From Veillonella sp. (GTDB lineage: Bacteria; Bacillota; Negativicutes; Veillonellales; Veillonellaceae), in NCBI GenBank assembly GCA_022737715.1, contig JAIITD010000012.1, positions 1 through 23,198 of the forward strand: a DNA stretch of 23,198 nt, written 5' to 3'. The notes below the pieces were generated by a model. The model had not been told where the DNA came from. It saw nothing but the letters and a program-made list of their open reading frames with translations, and made no database searches. Position numbers and translations under genes: made by a program. Shown piece after piece: positions 8,876 through 16,129 of the stretch (the first letter of the stretch is position 1; every line of letters starts with the position of its first letter).

Positions 8876-8916
8876 AACTCCTACTCGTGACTCTATTAGT
8901 CACATAAGCAGGAGTT
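8876..8916 (-). promoter_or_regulatory. Hairpin in the comEA leader, possible attenuator or SD-sequestering element
   Basis: Two nested inverted repeats are seen: 8876-8882 with 8910-8916 (AACTCCT/AGGAGTT) and 8887-8892 with 8898-8903 (GTGACT/AGTCAC). In the comEA transcript one arm reads AACTCCT, which also partly complements the comEA ribosome binding site (AGGAGGT). It lies in the divergent interval between comEA and the M29 peptidase. The fold is seen in the sequence; any role in regulating comEA is inference. A possible TTGAAA (8916-8921) with a weak TAATAG (8893-8898), 17 nt apart, would place transcription start inside the hairpin, which would argue against an attenuator. Confidence 0.4.
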
Positions 8917-8986
8917 TTCAAAATGATATCGAATTAAAGGAATATGCTTTCCCGGTATATCCTATTACTATGTTAAGGAGTATATA

Positions 8987-10216
8987 ATGAATCAAGAATT
9001 ATTACGTAAATATGCCCGTACACTATTGCAGTCTGGCGTTAATTTACAAGAAAAACAAACACTCATCGTATCGGTTGATGTAGACAATAAAGATTTTGCA
9101 GTCATCATTACAGAAGAAGCTTACCAATTGGGTGCTAAAGAGGTTATCATTAATTGGCGACATACACCTATTACGCGCCAACGATTATTACATGCTGATG
9201 CGTCGGTTCTAGAAACACCAGCAAAATGGATACCCGTATATTACGAACAATATGTAGAGGAAAAGGCTGCATTTTTATCACTTATCAGTGCCAATCCTAA
9301 GGCATTAGCAGGCATCCCTACAGATCGTATTAGCCTAAACTCACGCAATCTTAACAAGGTCCTATCCTTCTACCATACAGCTATCATGAACTCGTCCGTA
9401 ACATGGTGTGTAGCCGCTGTACCAACAGTGCTTTGGGCTGAACTTCTTGGCTACGAAGGATCTGATAAAGAAAAAATTGACCAACTATGGCTTACATTAT
9501 TAAAATTATGCCGTCTCAATGACGTAGAACCAAAAGAAACATATGCCCATCACATGGCTAAGCTACGCCATCGTCGGGAAGCATTAAACGCTCTTGATTT
9601 AAAAGCATTGCGCTACACCTGTGAAAATGGCACAGATTTACTCCTAGAATTACCGGAAGACCATATTTGGCAAGGTGGCGAAGAATTATCTAAAGAAGGA
9701 ATTAAATTCAACGCTAATATTCCTACAGAAGAAGTGTTCTGTGCTCCTCAATGGAATGGTGTAAACGGTAAAGTAGTTAGTACAAAACCACTTATCTACC
9801 AAGGTAATCCAATTTCTAACTTCGCCTTTACTTTTGAAAATGGTAAAATCGTTGATTACACAGCTGAAGAAGGGTTAGATATTCTAAAAGAACTCATCGA
9901 AACAGATGAAGGTTCTCAATATCTTGGTGAAGTAGCCCTTGTGGACCACTATAGCCCTATTAGTCAATCTAACATGATTTACTATGAAACATTATTTGAT
10001 GAAAATGCATCCTGCCACTTAGCAATTGGTGCTGCTTATCCAACATGTTTGAAAAATAGTGACGGTCTATCTGAAGAAGAACTTAAAGAACGTGGTCTTA
10101 ACCACTCCCTAGCTCATGTAGACTTTATGATTGGTCATGAAAAAATGAATATTAAAGGCATTACAAAAGACGGCCAACAAGTAGATATCATGATCGACGG
10201 CCGCTTATTGGTATAA
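8987..10216 (+). CDS. M29-family metalloaminopeptidase (AmpS/PepS type)
   Basis: This is a cytoplasmic aminopeptidase that removes N-terminal residues from peptides using two metal ions. At 409 residues it matches the M29 family (about 400-415). The predicted metal ligands are all present at the family spacing: Glu249 in IPTEEVF, Glu315 in YLGEVALVD, His344 in ASCHLAIG, His377 and Asp379 in HVDFMIG, with Tyr351 nearby. The SPISQSNMIYYETLFDENASCH segment of the family is covered by residues 323-344. No signal peptide is seen. The start at 8987 has AAGGAG 7 nt upstream. It is a single-gene unit, divergent from comEA and convergent with the deaminase gene. Substrate preference cannot be told from sequence. 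Confidence 0.93.
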   Translation: MNQELLRKYARTLLQSGVNLQEKQTLIVSVDVDNKDFAVIITEEAYQLGAKEVIINWRHTPITRQRLLHADASVLETPAKWIPVYYEQYVEEKAAFLSLISANPKALAGIPTDRISLNSRNLNKVLSFYHTAIMNSSVTWCVAAVPTVLWAELLGYEGSDKEKIDQLWLTLLKLCRLNDVEPKETYAHHMAKLRHRREALNALDLKALRYTCENGTDLLLELPEDHIWQGGEELSKEGIKFNANIPTEEVFCAPQWNGVNGKVVSTKPLIYQGNPISNFAFTFENGKIVDYTAEEGLDILKELIETDEGSQYLGEVALVDHYSPISQSNMIYYETLFDENASCHLAIGAAYPTCLKNSDGLSEEELKERGLNHSLAHVDFMIGHEKMNIKGITKDGQQVDIMIDGRLLV

Positions 10217-10228
10217 CAGCTTAAATAA

Positions 10229-10329
10229 AATGGGATAGCATGTCCTACGAAGCGACTTTGGCCCTGCGGAGGCCGAAGGCCGGAGTCAGACCCGGCCGGT
10301 GGAGCTTGCGGAGGATGTGCTATCCCATT
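10229..10329 (+). repeat. GC-rich structured palindromic element between convergent genes
   Basis: About 100 bp of far higher GC than the surroundings fill the gap between the M29 peptidase and the dCMP deaminase. A perfect 12-bp outer stem pairs 10229-10240 with 10318-10329, extended to 10246/10312 with two G-T wobbles. A second stem pairs 10248-10253 with 10304-10310, with one bulged G. A third, 10254-10263 with 10278-10287, has 8 Watson-Crick and two wobble pairs. TGCGGAGG occurs twice (10265-10272, 10307-10314), and CCGGCCGG is at 10292-10299. On the minus strand the outer stem is followed by TTTTATTT, so it may also terminate deaminase transcription. It could be a dispersed intergenic repeat or a structured RNA; only one copy is in the window. 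Confidence 0.6.
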
Positions 10330-10334
10330 CAATA

Positions 10335-10814
10335 TTACAGTGTTATTTCCAATACGCGGCCCGTCGATTGATATTCTATGATATCTACGCCGGCCGTCTT
10401 TAACATACGTTTTGAAGCCTTAACCTCTTTAGTATCCTTATATAAATCATCACGATAGATAACGGCCTTTATGCCGCTTTGGATGATTGCCTTAGCACAT
10501 TCATTACAAGGGAATAGTGTTACATAAATCTTAGAACCTTCTAGCGAACCACCGCGATAGTTTAGAATCGCATTTAATTCGCTATGAACGGTATAGAAAT
10601 ATTTGTTATCATCCGCTGTATCCCGTTCCCACGTAAAATCATCATCACTACAGTTTAAAGGCATGCCATTATAGCCAATGGATAAAATCTTATTATCATT
10701 GCTGACGATACAGGCACCCACTTGTGTATTAGGATCTTTTGAACGTTGCGCAGCCAAAATAGCAACCCCCATAAAGTATTCATCCCAAGAAATATAATCG
10801 CTACGTTTTGCCAT
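10335..10814 (-). CDS. comEB: dCMP/cytidine deaminase family protein (ComEB-like)
   Basis: The enzyme deaminates dCMP to dUMP, feeding dTTP synthesis. The 159-residue product has the zinc-dependent deaminase signature: His77 and Glu79 in the HSELNAI motif, and Cys103 and Cys106 in PCNEC. The long segment between residues 50 and 77, with Cys55 and Asp/Glu residues, is usual for dCMP deaminases of the ComEB group. The length is typical (about 150-190). The start at 10814 has AGAGGT upstream. In B. subtilis the homologous gene is part of comE, though it is not needed for transformation. Here it stands alone behind the leuS terminator, split from comEA-comEC by the peptidase gene. Substrate dCMP rather than a related nucleotide is inferred from the family. 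Confidence 0.88.
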   Translation of the reverse strand: MAKRSDYISWDEYFMGVAILAAQRSKDPNTQVGACIVSNDNKILSIGYNGMPLNCSDDDFTWERDTADDNKYFYTVHSELNAILNYRGGSLEGSKIYVTLFPCNECAKAIIQSGIKAVIYRDDLYKDTKEVKASKRMLKTAGVDIIEYQSTGRVLEITL

Positions 10815-10833
10815 AGTAACCTCTCTAGATAAT

Positions 10834-10874
10834 AAAGCCCCCTTCTACCTATGTAGTTGGGGGCTTTCATTATA
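10834..10874 (-). terminator. Rho-independent terminator of leuS
   Basis: A 9-bp perfect stem pairs AAAGCCCCC (10834-10842) with GGGGGCTTT (10859-10867), with CTAC/GTAG pairing inside. It lies 29 nt downstream of the leuS stop on the minus strand and is followed by TTTATTAT in that direction. It also sits just ahead of the deaminase gene, so that gene may depend on read-through or on a promoter I could not identify. Confidence 0.85.
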
Positions 10875-10895
10875 TTAACAAATCATATAAAAATC

Positions 10896-13364
10896 TTATT
10901 TTACAACGATATTCACAAGTTTACCTGGTACGTAGATAACCTTAACGATTTGTTTACCTTCTGTAAATTCTTGAACACGGCTGGATTCTTTAGCCAATGC
11001 TTCCAATTCTTCTTTCGTAATATTCACAGAAACAGTTAATTTATCGCGAACCTTACCATTAACTTGGAGAACCACTTCTACTTCGTCTACTTCAAGAGCA
11101 GATTCTTCGTATGTAGGCCAGTTCATAGTGTGAACAGATTCAGTTTCGCCAAGTTCATGCCACAATTCTTCCGTAATGTGTGGAACGAATGGAGCTAACA
11201 ACAACACGAGATTATGTGTTAATTCATTAGCAAGATCAGCATTTACAGATTCAGCTTTATCCTTGTGTGCATACATAGCATTGACAAGTTCCATGATGGC
11301 ACTGATTGCCGTATTAAAGTTGAAGTTATTATCTAAATCTTCTGTAACCTTTTTGATAACGCGATGTAATTCGCGGCGTAATGCTACTTCATCCTTTGTA
11401 AGGTCACCCATATGATTTTCCTTAGCCGCTTGGTCGTACGCATCCACAATACGCCATACGCGGCCTAAGAAACGGTACGAACCTTCAACACCTTGGTCAC
11501 TCCAATCAAGATCACGGTCAACTGGTGCTGCGAACAAGATGAATAGACGCGCCGTATCAGCACCGTATTTATTGATGATTTCTTCAGGAGAAACTACATT
11601 GCCTTTAGATTTAGACATCTTGCTGCCTTCTTTAAGTACCATACCTTGTGTCAAAAGACCACGGAATGGTTCGTTTGCTTCGATGAGGCCTAAATCATGG
11701 ATAACTTTCACAAAGAAACGAGAGTATAACAAGTGCAAAATCGCATGTTCAATACCGCCGATGTATTGGTCAACGTTCATCCAGTAATTAGCAATTTTAG
11801 TATCAAATGGTGCTTTGTCATTCAATGCGTCAGTGTAACGCAAGAAATACCAAGAGGAGTCGATGAATGTATCCATTGTATCTGTTTCACGACGCGCAGG
11901 ACCACCACATTTAGGGCATGTAGCATTCATGAAAGCTTCGGATGTTGCCAATGGGGATACAGCGCCAGATTCGAATTTAACATCTTCAGGAAGACGTACA
12001 GGTAATTCTTCTTCTGGTACGAGTTGTTCACCACATTTGTCGCAATATACAACAGGAATTGGCACGCCCCAATAACGTTGGCGAGAAATAAGCCAATCGC
12101 GAAGGCGGAAATTAGTTTTACCTTCACCGATACCGCGTTCGTGAAGTGCAGCCGTAATATTTTTACGAGCCTCTTCAGATGTTTGACCATCAAATTCGCC
12201 GGAATTAATTAACACGCCATCTTCGTGGTCAGATTCTTCCCATGTATCGAAATTGTAGCTTTCACCATTGTGGGAAACAACAGGTTTAATAGGCAAATCG
12301 TATTTATGAGCAAATTCCCAGTCCCGTTCATCATGAGCAGGAGAACCCATAACAGCGCCGGTACCATAATCTACGAGAACATAGTTAGCAATCCAAATAG
12401 GCACTTGTTCGCCAGACATAGGATTTACCGCATAAGAACCGGTAAACATACCTTCCTTAGGTGCTTCTGTAGATGTGCGATCAATGTCGCTCATGTTGCG
12501 CATACGAGTAATGAAAGCATCTAAATCAGCCTTATTAGGCGCTTTTTCAATTAAACGTTCCACATACGGATGTTCAGGAGCTAATACAACATAGCTTACG
12601 CCATAGATGGTATCTACACGAGTTGTATATACGGAAATGCGTTCGTTAATGGATGGCACGTCAAAGGAGAATTCAGTACCTTCAGAGCGACCAATCCAGT
12701 TCTTTTGCATCAATTTAACGCGTTGAGGCCAACCATCGAGTGTATCGAGGTCATCTAACAAGCGATCTGCATATTCAGTGATGCGGAGGAACCATTGAGA
12801 TAAATCCTTTTTCTCTACAGGATTATCACAACGCCAGCAAAGACCATCGATAACTTGTTCGTTAGCTAATACGGTGTGGCATGTTTCACACCAGTTAACC
12901 TTCGCTTCTTTTTTATAAGCTAACCCTTTTTTATAGAATTGTTCGAAGAACCATTGTGTCCATTTATAGTAATCTTCTTTGCATGTAGCAACTTCACGGT
13001 CCCAATCATAAGAAAGGCCCAATGCTTTTTGTTGCTTTTTCATGTTCTCAATATTATCAAGAGTCCATGTTTTAGGTGCAATACCATGTTTGATGGCTGC
13101 ATTTTCTGCAGGCATACCAAAGGAATCCCAGCCCATTGGATGCAATACGTTAAAGCCATTCATTTTCTTAAAGCGCGCTACTACGTCACCGATGGAATAG
13201 TTACGCACATGACCCATATGCAAATTACCAGATGGGTATGGGAACATTTCTAATGCATAGTATTTCTCTTTACTTTCGTCATATTCAGTTTTAAAAGTAT
13301 GGTTCTCATCCCAGTACTTTTGCCACTTTTTCTCAATATCTTGGGCTACATATTTTTCGTTCAT
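10896..13364 (-). CDS. leuS: Leucyl-tRNA synthetase
   Basis: This class I aminoacyl-tRNA synthetase charges tRNA-Leu with leucine. At 822 residues it is of usual bacterial length. HMGH is at 49-52 (in PYPSGNLHMGHVRNYSIGD) and KMSKS at 582-586. The inserted CP1 editing domain shows the threonine-rich TTRVDTIYG (247-255) and the GTGAVMGSPAHDERDWEF region (334-351), with the conserved editing aspartate at Asp345. Cys pairs at 159/162, 176/179, 441/444 and 483/486 suggest zinc ribbons. The C-terminal anticodon-binding and small alpha/beta domains are present. The start at 13364 has GAGGAGG 8 nt upstream. The leader is too short for a T-box (80 bp to the previous gene); a plain promoter is seen instead. 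Confidence 0.97.
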   Translation of the reverse strand: MNEKYVAQDIEKKWQKYWDENHTFKTEYDESKEKYYALEMFPYPSGNLHMGHVRNYSIGDVVARFKKMNGFNVLHPMGWDSFGMPAENAAIKHGIAPKTWTLDNIENMKKQQKALGLSYDWDREVATCKEDYYKWTQWFFEQFYKKGLAYKKEAKVNWCETCHTVLANEQVIDGLCWRCDNPVEKKDLSQWFLRITEYADRLLDDLDTLDGWPQRVKLMQKNWIGRSEGTEFSFDVPSINERISVYTTRVDTIYGVSYVVLAPEHPYVERLIEKAPNKADLDAFITRMRNMSDIDRTSTEAPKEGMFTGSYAVNPMSGEQVPIWIANYVLVDYGTGAVMGSPAHDERDWEFAHKYDLPIKPVVSHNGESYNFDTWEESDHEDGVLINSGEFDGQTSEEARKNITAALHERGIGEGKTNFRLRDWLISRQRYWGVPIPVVYCDKCGEQLVPEEELPVRLPEDVKFESGAVSPLATSEAFMNATCPKCGGPARRETDTMDTFIDSSWYFLRYTDALNDKAPFDTKIANYWMNVDQYIGGIEHAILHLLYSRFFVKVIHDLGLIEANEPFRGLLTQGMVLKEGSKMSKSKGNVVSPEEIINKYGADTARLFILFAAPVDRDLDWSDQGVEGSYRFLGRVWRIVDAYDQAAKENHMGDLTKDEVALRRELHRVIKKVTEDLDNNFNFNTAISAIMELVNAMYAHKDKAESVNADLANELTHNLVLLLAPFVPHITEELWHELGETESVHTMNWPTYEESALEVDEVEVVLQVNGKVRDKLTVSVNITKEELEALAKESSRVQEFTEGKQIVKVIYVPGKLVNIVVK

Positions 13365-13409
13365 GTAGGTGCCTCCTCAAATCTGTTTGTGATTCTAATT
13401 AATAGTATT

Positions 13410-13439
13410 ATTGTACTACTTCGTACCATAAACCGTCAA
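13410..13439 (-). promoter_or_regulatory. Predicted sigma-70-type promoter of leuS
   Basis: On the minus strand TTGACG (13434-13439) and TACAAT (13410-13415) are separated by 18 nt, each one base away from consensus. The start codon is about 46 nt downstream of the -10 box. It lies immediately after the stop codon of the GH18 gene. Confidence 0.6.
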
Positions 13440-13444
13440 TTTAT

Positions 13445-15064
13445 CTACTTCTTTACTACTTGCACAGCAGGAACAATAGATGTTATATCATTATCAATTT
13501 TTTGTTTTTCATTGGTAGCCTTAGCATCTGTTTTTGTACGTTCTTTAGATGCTTTAGCTTCGGCTTTTGCCTTTTCTTTTGCAGCTTTAGCTTCAGCTTT
13601 TGCCTTTTCCTTAGCCGCTTTAGCTTCTGCTTTTGCTTTTTCTTTAGCAGCTTTTTCAAGAGCCTTACGTTCAGCCTTTGTTAATGGTTTTTCAACAACA
13701 GGCTTAGGAGCTTCAGCAACTGGCGCTGTATTAGGCACACCTTTACCTAAATCAACGCCTTGAATCATTGTAATCGTATTATCATCTTCAAAGCCTTTAC
13801 GCCATGCAGCAAAACCGGCCAATTGTAATTCTTTTACAAGGTTTAATTTATAGCCTAAAGATTTATTATCTTCAAACCAAATCTTATCGGTACCACTAGA
13901 TGTTGGAATGGCCGCATAATATGATTTTAACGTATCATTCCAAATAATATTCGATGCGTGATTTGTGAAATAAGATGGTTCATTTTTAATAGCCAATGTT
14001 TCACCCCTTGCCACGCCGCCTGATTCATGCCAAATTCGAGTATAGAATGGAATGCCTAGAACAAGCTTATGACTTGGTACCTCTTGTAACATCTTCTCAG
14101 CATGATCGCGTACCCAAGGATAACTTGCAACAGGGCCAGCTGTAGTACTCTTGGCCCAAGTTTCATCATAGGCCATCAATACGACATAGTCTACGCTATT
14201 AGCAAAGGACTTACGGTCATATACAAGAGACCAATTAGGACTATTGGAATATCCCGTTACATCTACAGAGGATTGAATATTATATTTATGTAATTCGTCA
14301 GCTAAATAGGCTACGAATCTTGTCAATTTATCCCGATCAGAATAGTCTACATTTTCAAAATCAAAATTATATCCATCAAAGCCATAAATGTAGGCATATT
14401 GAATAAGATTTTGAGCGTATTTCTTCCACACCGCTTCATCGGCTAAAATACCACTTGTAAAATCTGGATCAAAACGATTGGTAATGAGTGGCCACACATG
14501 ATATCCGTTGGCTTTATAAGCTTTCACATAATCCACATTAATATTAGGACTCGATTCTAAGCCAAGACTATGCAATTTGAACCAACTTGGAGAGATGATG
14601 TTATCTCCACTGGCATTCAATTTTTTCGCATACGGAGCATCTTGATTAGGCCATGGATCAAAGGCCCAAGATAGAGGTCCTTGGACAGGTTTATTTTGTA
14701 ATACTTGCATCGTTTCTGGTGCAGCTGTCAATTGAACGTGGTCACCATCCTTTGTATAGGTGACGCCTATCAACGGTGTTGCATTTTCTACATCAACATA
14801 CTCGGCACCATCCCGTTTGGTAATGGGTAATTTAACCGGCTCTCCAACGGCTTTAGGATTCATCGTAATAGTTGTACCGTTAAGCTCTAGCTGTGGTACA
14901 TAGATTGTATAAGAGGTCTTATACTGATTCGCCTCATAATTACGGTTAGTCGTATTTAAATATTGTTGTAATGGCACCAACACTTCAGCTTGCACAGTAT
15001 TACCAGAAATACTAGATAATACAGCCGCTGCTAAGGTCGTGACCATAGCAAATTTTCGTAACAT
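13445..15064 (-). CDS. Secreted GH18-family glycosidase-like protein with Lys/Ala-rich repeat tail
   Basis: The 539-residue product has a signal peptide (Lys3-Lys4, hydrophobic core, probable cleavage after VQA near residue 26), a beta-rich N-terminal domain (about 28-115) resembling stalk domains of envelope proteins, and a GH18 TIM barrel (about 130-435). The catalytic strand reads FDGYNFDFENV (229-239), with Asp235 and proton-donor Glu237, and MAYDETW is at 297-303. This resembles the SleL/YaaH group acting on peptidoglycan or cortex more than true chitinases. The C-terminal tail has five 11-residue Lys/Ala/Glu units (471-525). A peptidoglycan substrate is inferred; the catalytic Glu suggests activity. 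The start at 15064 has a TAGGAGA site upstream. No clear terminator lies before the leuS promoter. Confidence 0.88.
   Translation of the reverse strand: MLRKFAMVTTLAAAVLSSISGNTVQAEVLVPLQQYLNTTNRNYEANQYKTSYTIYVPQLELNGTTITMNPKAVGEPVKLPITKRDGAEYVDVENATPLIGVTYTKDGDHVQLTAAPETMQVLQNKPVQGPLSWAFDPWPNQDAPYAKKLNASGDNIISPSWFKLHSLGLESSPNINVDYVKAYKANGYHVWPLITNRFDPDFTSGILADEAVWKKYAQNLIQYAYIYGFDGYNFDFENVDYSDRDKLTRFVAYLADELHKYNIQSSVDVTGYSNSPNWSLVYDRKSFANSVDYVVLMAYDETWAKSTTAGPVASYPWVRDHAEKMLQEVPSHKLVLGIPFYTRIWHESGGVARGETLAIKNEPSYFTNHASNIIWNDTLKSYYAAIPTSSGTDKIWFEDNKSLGYKLNLVKELQLAGFAAWRKGFEDDNTITMIQGVDLGKGVPNTAPVAEAPKPVVEKPLTKAERKALEKAAKEKAKAEAKAAKEKAKAEAKAAKEKAKAEAKASKERTKTDAKATNEKQKIDNDITSIVPAVQVVKK
13490..13654 (-). 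repeat. Five tandem 33-bp units encoding an 11-residue helical repeat
   Basis: Residues 471-525 of the GH18 protein consist of five 11-residue units. The first three are identical (KAAKEKAKAEA); the fourth (KASKERTKTDA) and fifth (KATNEKQKIDN) have diverged. The DNA units differ at synonymous positions, for example GCT/GCG and AAA/AAG, so the array is not a fresh duplication. The tail is very basic and probably helical, and could bind anionic cell-wall or membrane polymers. Confidence 0.85.
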
Positions 15065-15099
15065 GTATGTCTCCTATAATTTATGCTGACTAGCTTTTG

Positions 15100-15128
15100 T
15101 TTACATAACAATTCCTATATTATATCAT
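15100..15128 (+). promoter_or_regulatory. Predicted lgt promoter
   Basis: TTTACA (15100-15105) and TATCAT (15123-15128) are 17 nt apart, each one base from consensus. The start codon of lgt is about 67 nt downstream. A small hairpin, ATGCTT-ATAA-AAGCAT (15154-15169), lies in the leader between them. Confidence 0.4.
15119..15127 (-). promoter_or_regulatory. Predicted extended -10 promoter of the GH18 gene
   Basis: On the minus strand the sequence reads TGATATAAT, a consensus extended -10 element, about 54 nt upstream of the ATG. No good -35 box is present, as is usual with an extended -10. It overlaps the predicted -10 box of the divergent lgt promoter. Confidence 0.45.
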
Positions 15129-15195
15129 ACATATATCGACACTTATAATTTCAATGCTTATAAAAGCATGAACGTTTATTCATAAAGGAGTTCAT

Positions 15196-16023
15196 ATGCA
15201 TCAATATCTATTTTTCATAGGTGATTTTCCGATTAGGGCCTATGGTGTTATGTTAGCACTAGCCATCATTAGCGGTGCATCTGTAGCCTATTTCTTACTC
15301 AAAAAGGACGGTCGTGGATGGCACGAACACATTGTTGATTTCTCCATTACAGTCGCTATAGCAGGTCTTATCGGCGCCCGCTTATGGGACGTGTTTTTCT
15401 TCGACTGGCATTACTATGGCAATCATCTCCTCGAAATTCCTTTCGTATGGCAAGGAGGCATGGCCATTCAAGGAGGCGTCGTGTTCGGTACATTAGCCGG
15501 TTTTTGGTACCTAAGAAAACATAATATCGATTTCTGGGCCTTTGCCGATATTTTTGCGCCAGCCCTCATTCTTGCTCAATCGGTTGGTCGTATGGCTAAC
15601 TTGTTTAACGGCGATGCCTTTGGTCATCCTACGGGTGGAAACTTTGGTATTCTCTATCCTGAAAGTACCCTTGCATACCGCACCTATGGTAATCAGCCAT
15701 TATGGCCGGCTGAAATTTGGGAAGGCCAAATCGATATTCTAATCTTTGTAATCTTACTACTCTTTAGCTCATTCAAACATGCTAAAGGACAAGTGTTCGT
15801 ACTATACGCAATCTTATATTCCGCAGCGCGATTCTGCTTAGAATTCTTACGCGGTGATTATGTAAACCTCACAATGGGACTTAAATCAGCACAGATGACG
15901 AGCCTCATTATTATGATTGTAGGTATCTGTTTATTTATCTACTTTGGTTATCTAGATAAAAAGCAACAAACCGTAGCAGAAACAGTACCAGAAGCACCAC
16001 AAAAACAAAAGAAACGTAAATAG
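15196..16023 (+). CDS. lgt: Prolipoprotein diacylglyceryl transferase
   Basis: Lgt is an inner-membrane enzyme that moves a diacylglyceryl group from phosphatidylglycerol to the lipobox cysteine of preprolipoproteins, the first step of lipoprotein maturation. The 275-residue product has about seven membrane segments. The signature is GRMANLFNGDAFG (131-143), with Arg132, Asn135 and Gly143 conserved. Tyr16 matches E. coli Tyr26, and Arg212/Glu216 in ARFCLEFLRG match E. coli Arg239/Glu243. Two positions differ: Gln92 (IQGG) where E. coli has His103, and Asp140 where E. coli has Glu151. The tail from about 254 is a basic/Gln-rich cytoplasmic extension. The start has AAGGAG 6 nt upstream. It is monocistronic between a divergent and a convergent gene. 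Confidence 0.95.
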   Translation: MHQYLFFIGDFPIRAYGVMLALAIISGASVAYFLLKKDGRGWHEHIVDFSITVAIAGLIGARLWDVFFFDWHYYGNHLLEIPFVWQGGMAIQGGVVFGTLAGFWYLRKHNIDFWAFADIFAPALILAQSVGRMANLFNGDAFGHPTGGNFGILYPESTLAYRTYGNQPLWPAEIWEGQIDILIFVILLLFSSFKHAKGQVFVLYAILYSAARFCLEFLRGDYVNLTMGLKSAQMTSLIIMIVGICLFIYFGYLDKKQQTVAETVPEAPQKQKKRK

Positions 16024-16032
16024 AAAATAATA

Positions 16033-16082
16033 AAATCCTTCATTCACGGATACACAATATCCATGAATGAAGGATTTTTTAT
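16033..16082. terminator. Bidirectional Rho-independent terminator between lgt and trmFO
   Basis: A long stem (about 20 bp with one mismatch) pairs 16033-16052 with 16058-16077, with a 5-nt loop, ending in AAGGATTTTTT on the plus strand. On the minus strand the stem is followed by TTTTATTATTTT. It therefore can end both lgt and the yraN-to-trmFO operon. Confidence 0.9.
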
Positions 16083-16129
16083 ATCTATTCAATGATTTCA
16101 ATCAATAGACGATTAGCGACAACCATCAT

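Noticed and set aside
8944..8976. 10-codon leader ORF (ATG to TAA) just before the M29 peptidase gene, whose stop overlaps the binding site AAGGAG
   Set aside because: Its only candidate binding site is 2 nt from the ATG, too close; there are no repeated regulatory codons; a frame this short is expected by chance.
10135..10332. 65-residue minus-strand open frame across the GC-rich element
   Set aside because: It is antisense to the peptidase 3' end and runs through a palindromic GC-rich element where open frames arise by chance; the product is Pro/Gly/Arg-rich without a recognisable domain.
13365..13444. T-box riboswitch ahead of leuS
   Set aside because: Only 80 bp separate leuS from the preceding stop codon, too short for a T-box leader with specifier and antiterminator; a plain -35/-10 pair is found instead.
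13299..13763. 154-residue plus-strand open frame antisense to leuS and the GH18 gene
   Set aside because: Its Ala/Ser/Phe-rich periodic part is the mirror of the Lys/Ala repeats on the minus strand, which contain no stop codons in this frame; no ribosome binding site or family is seen.
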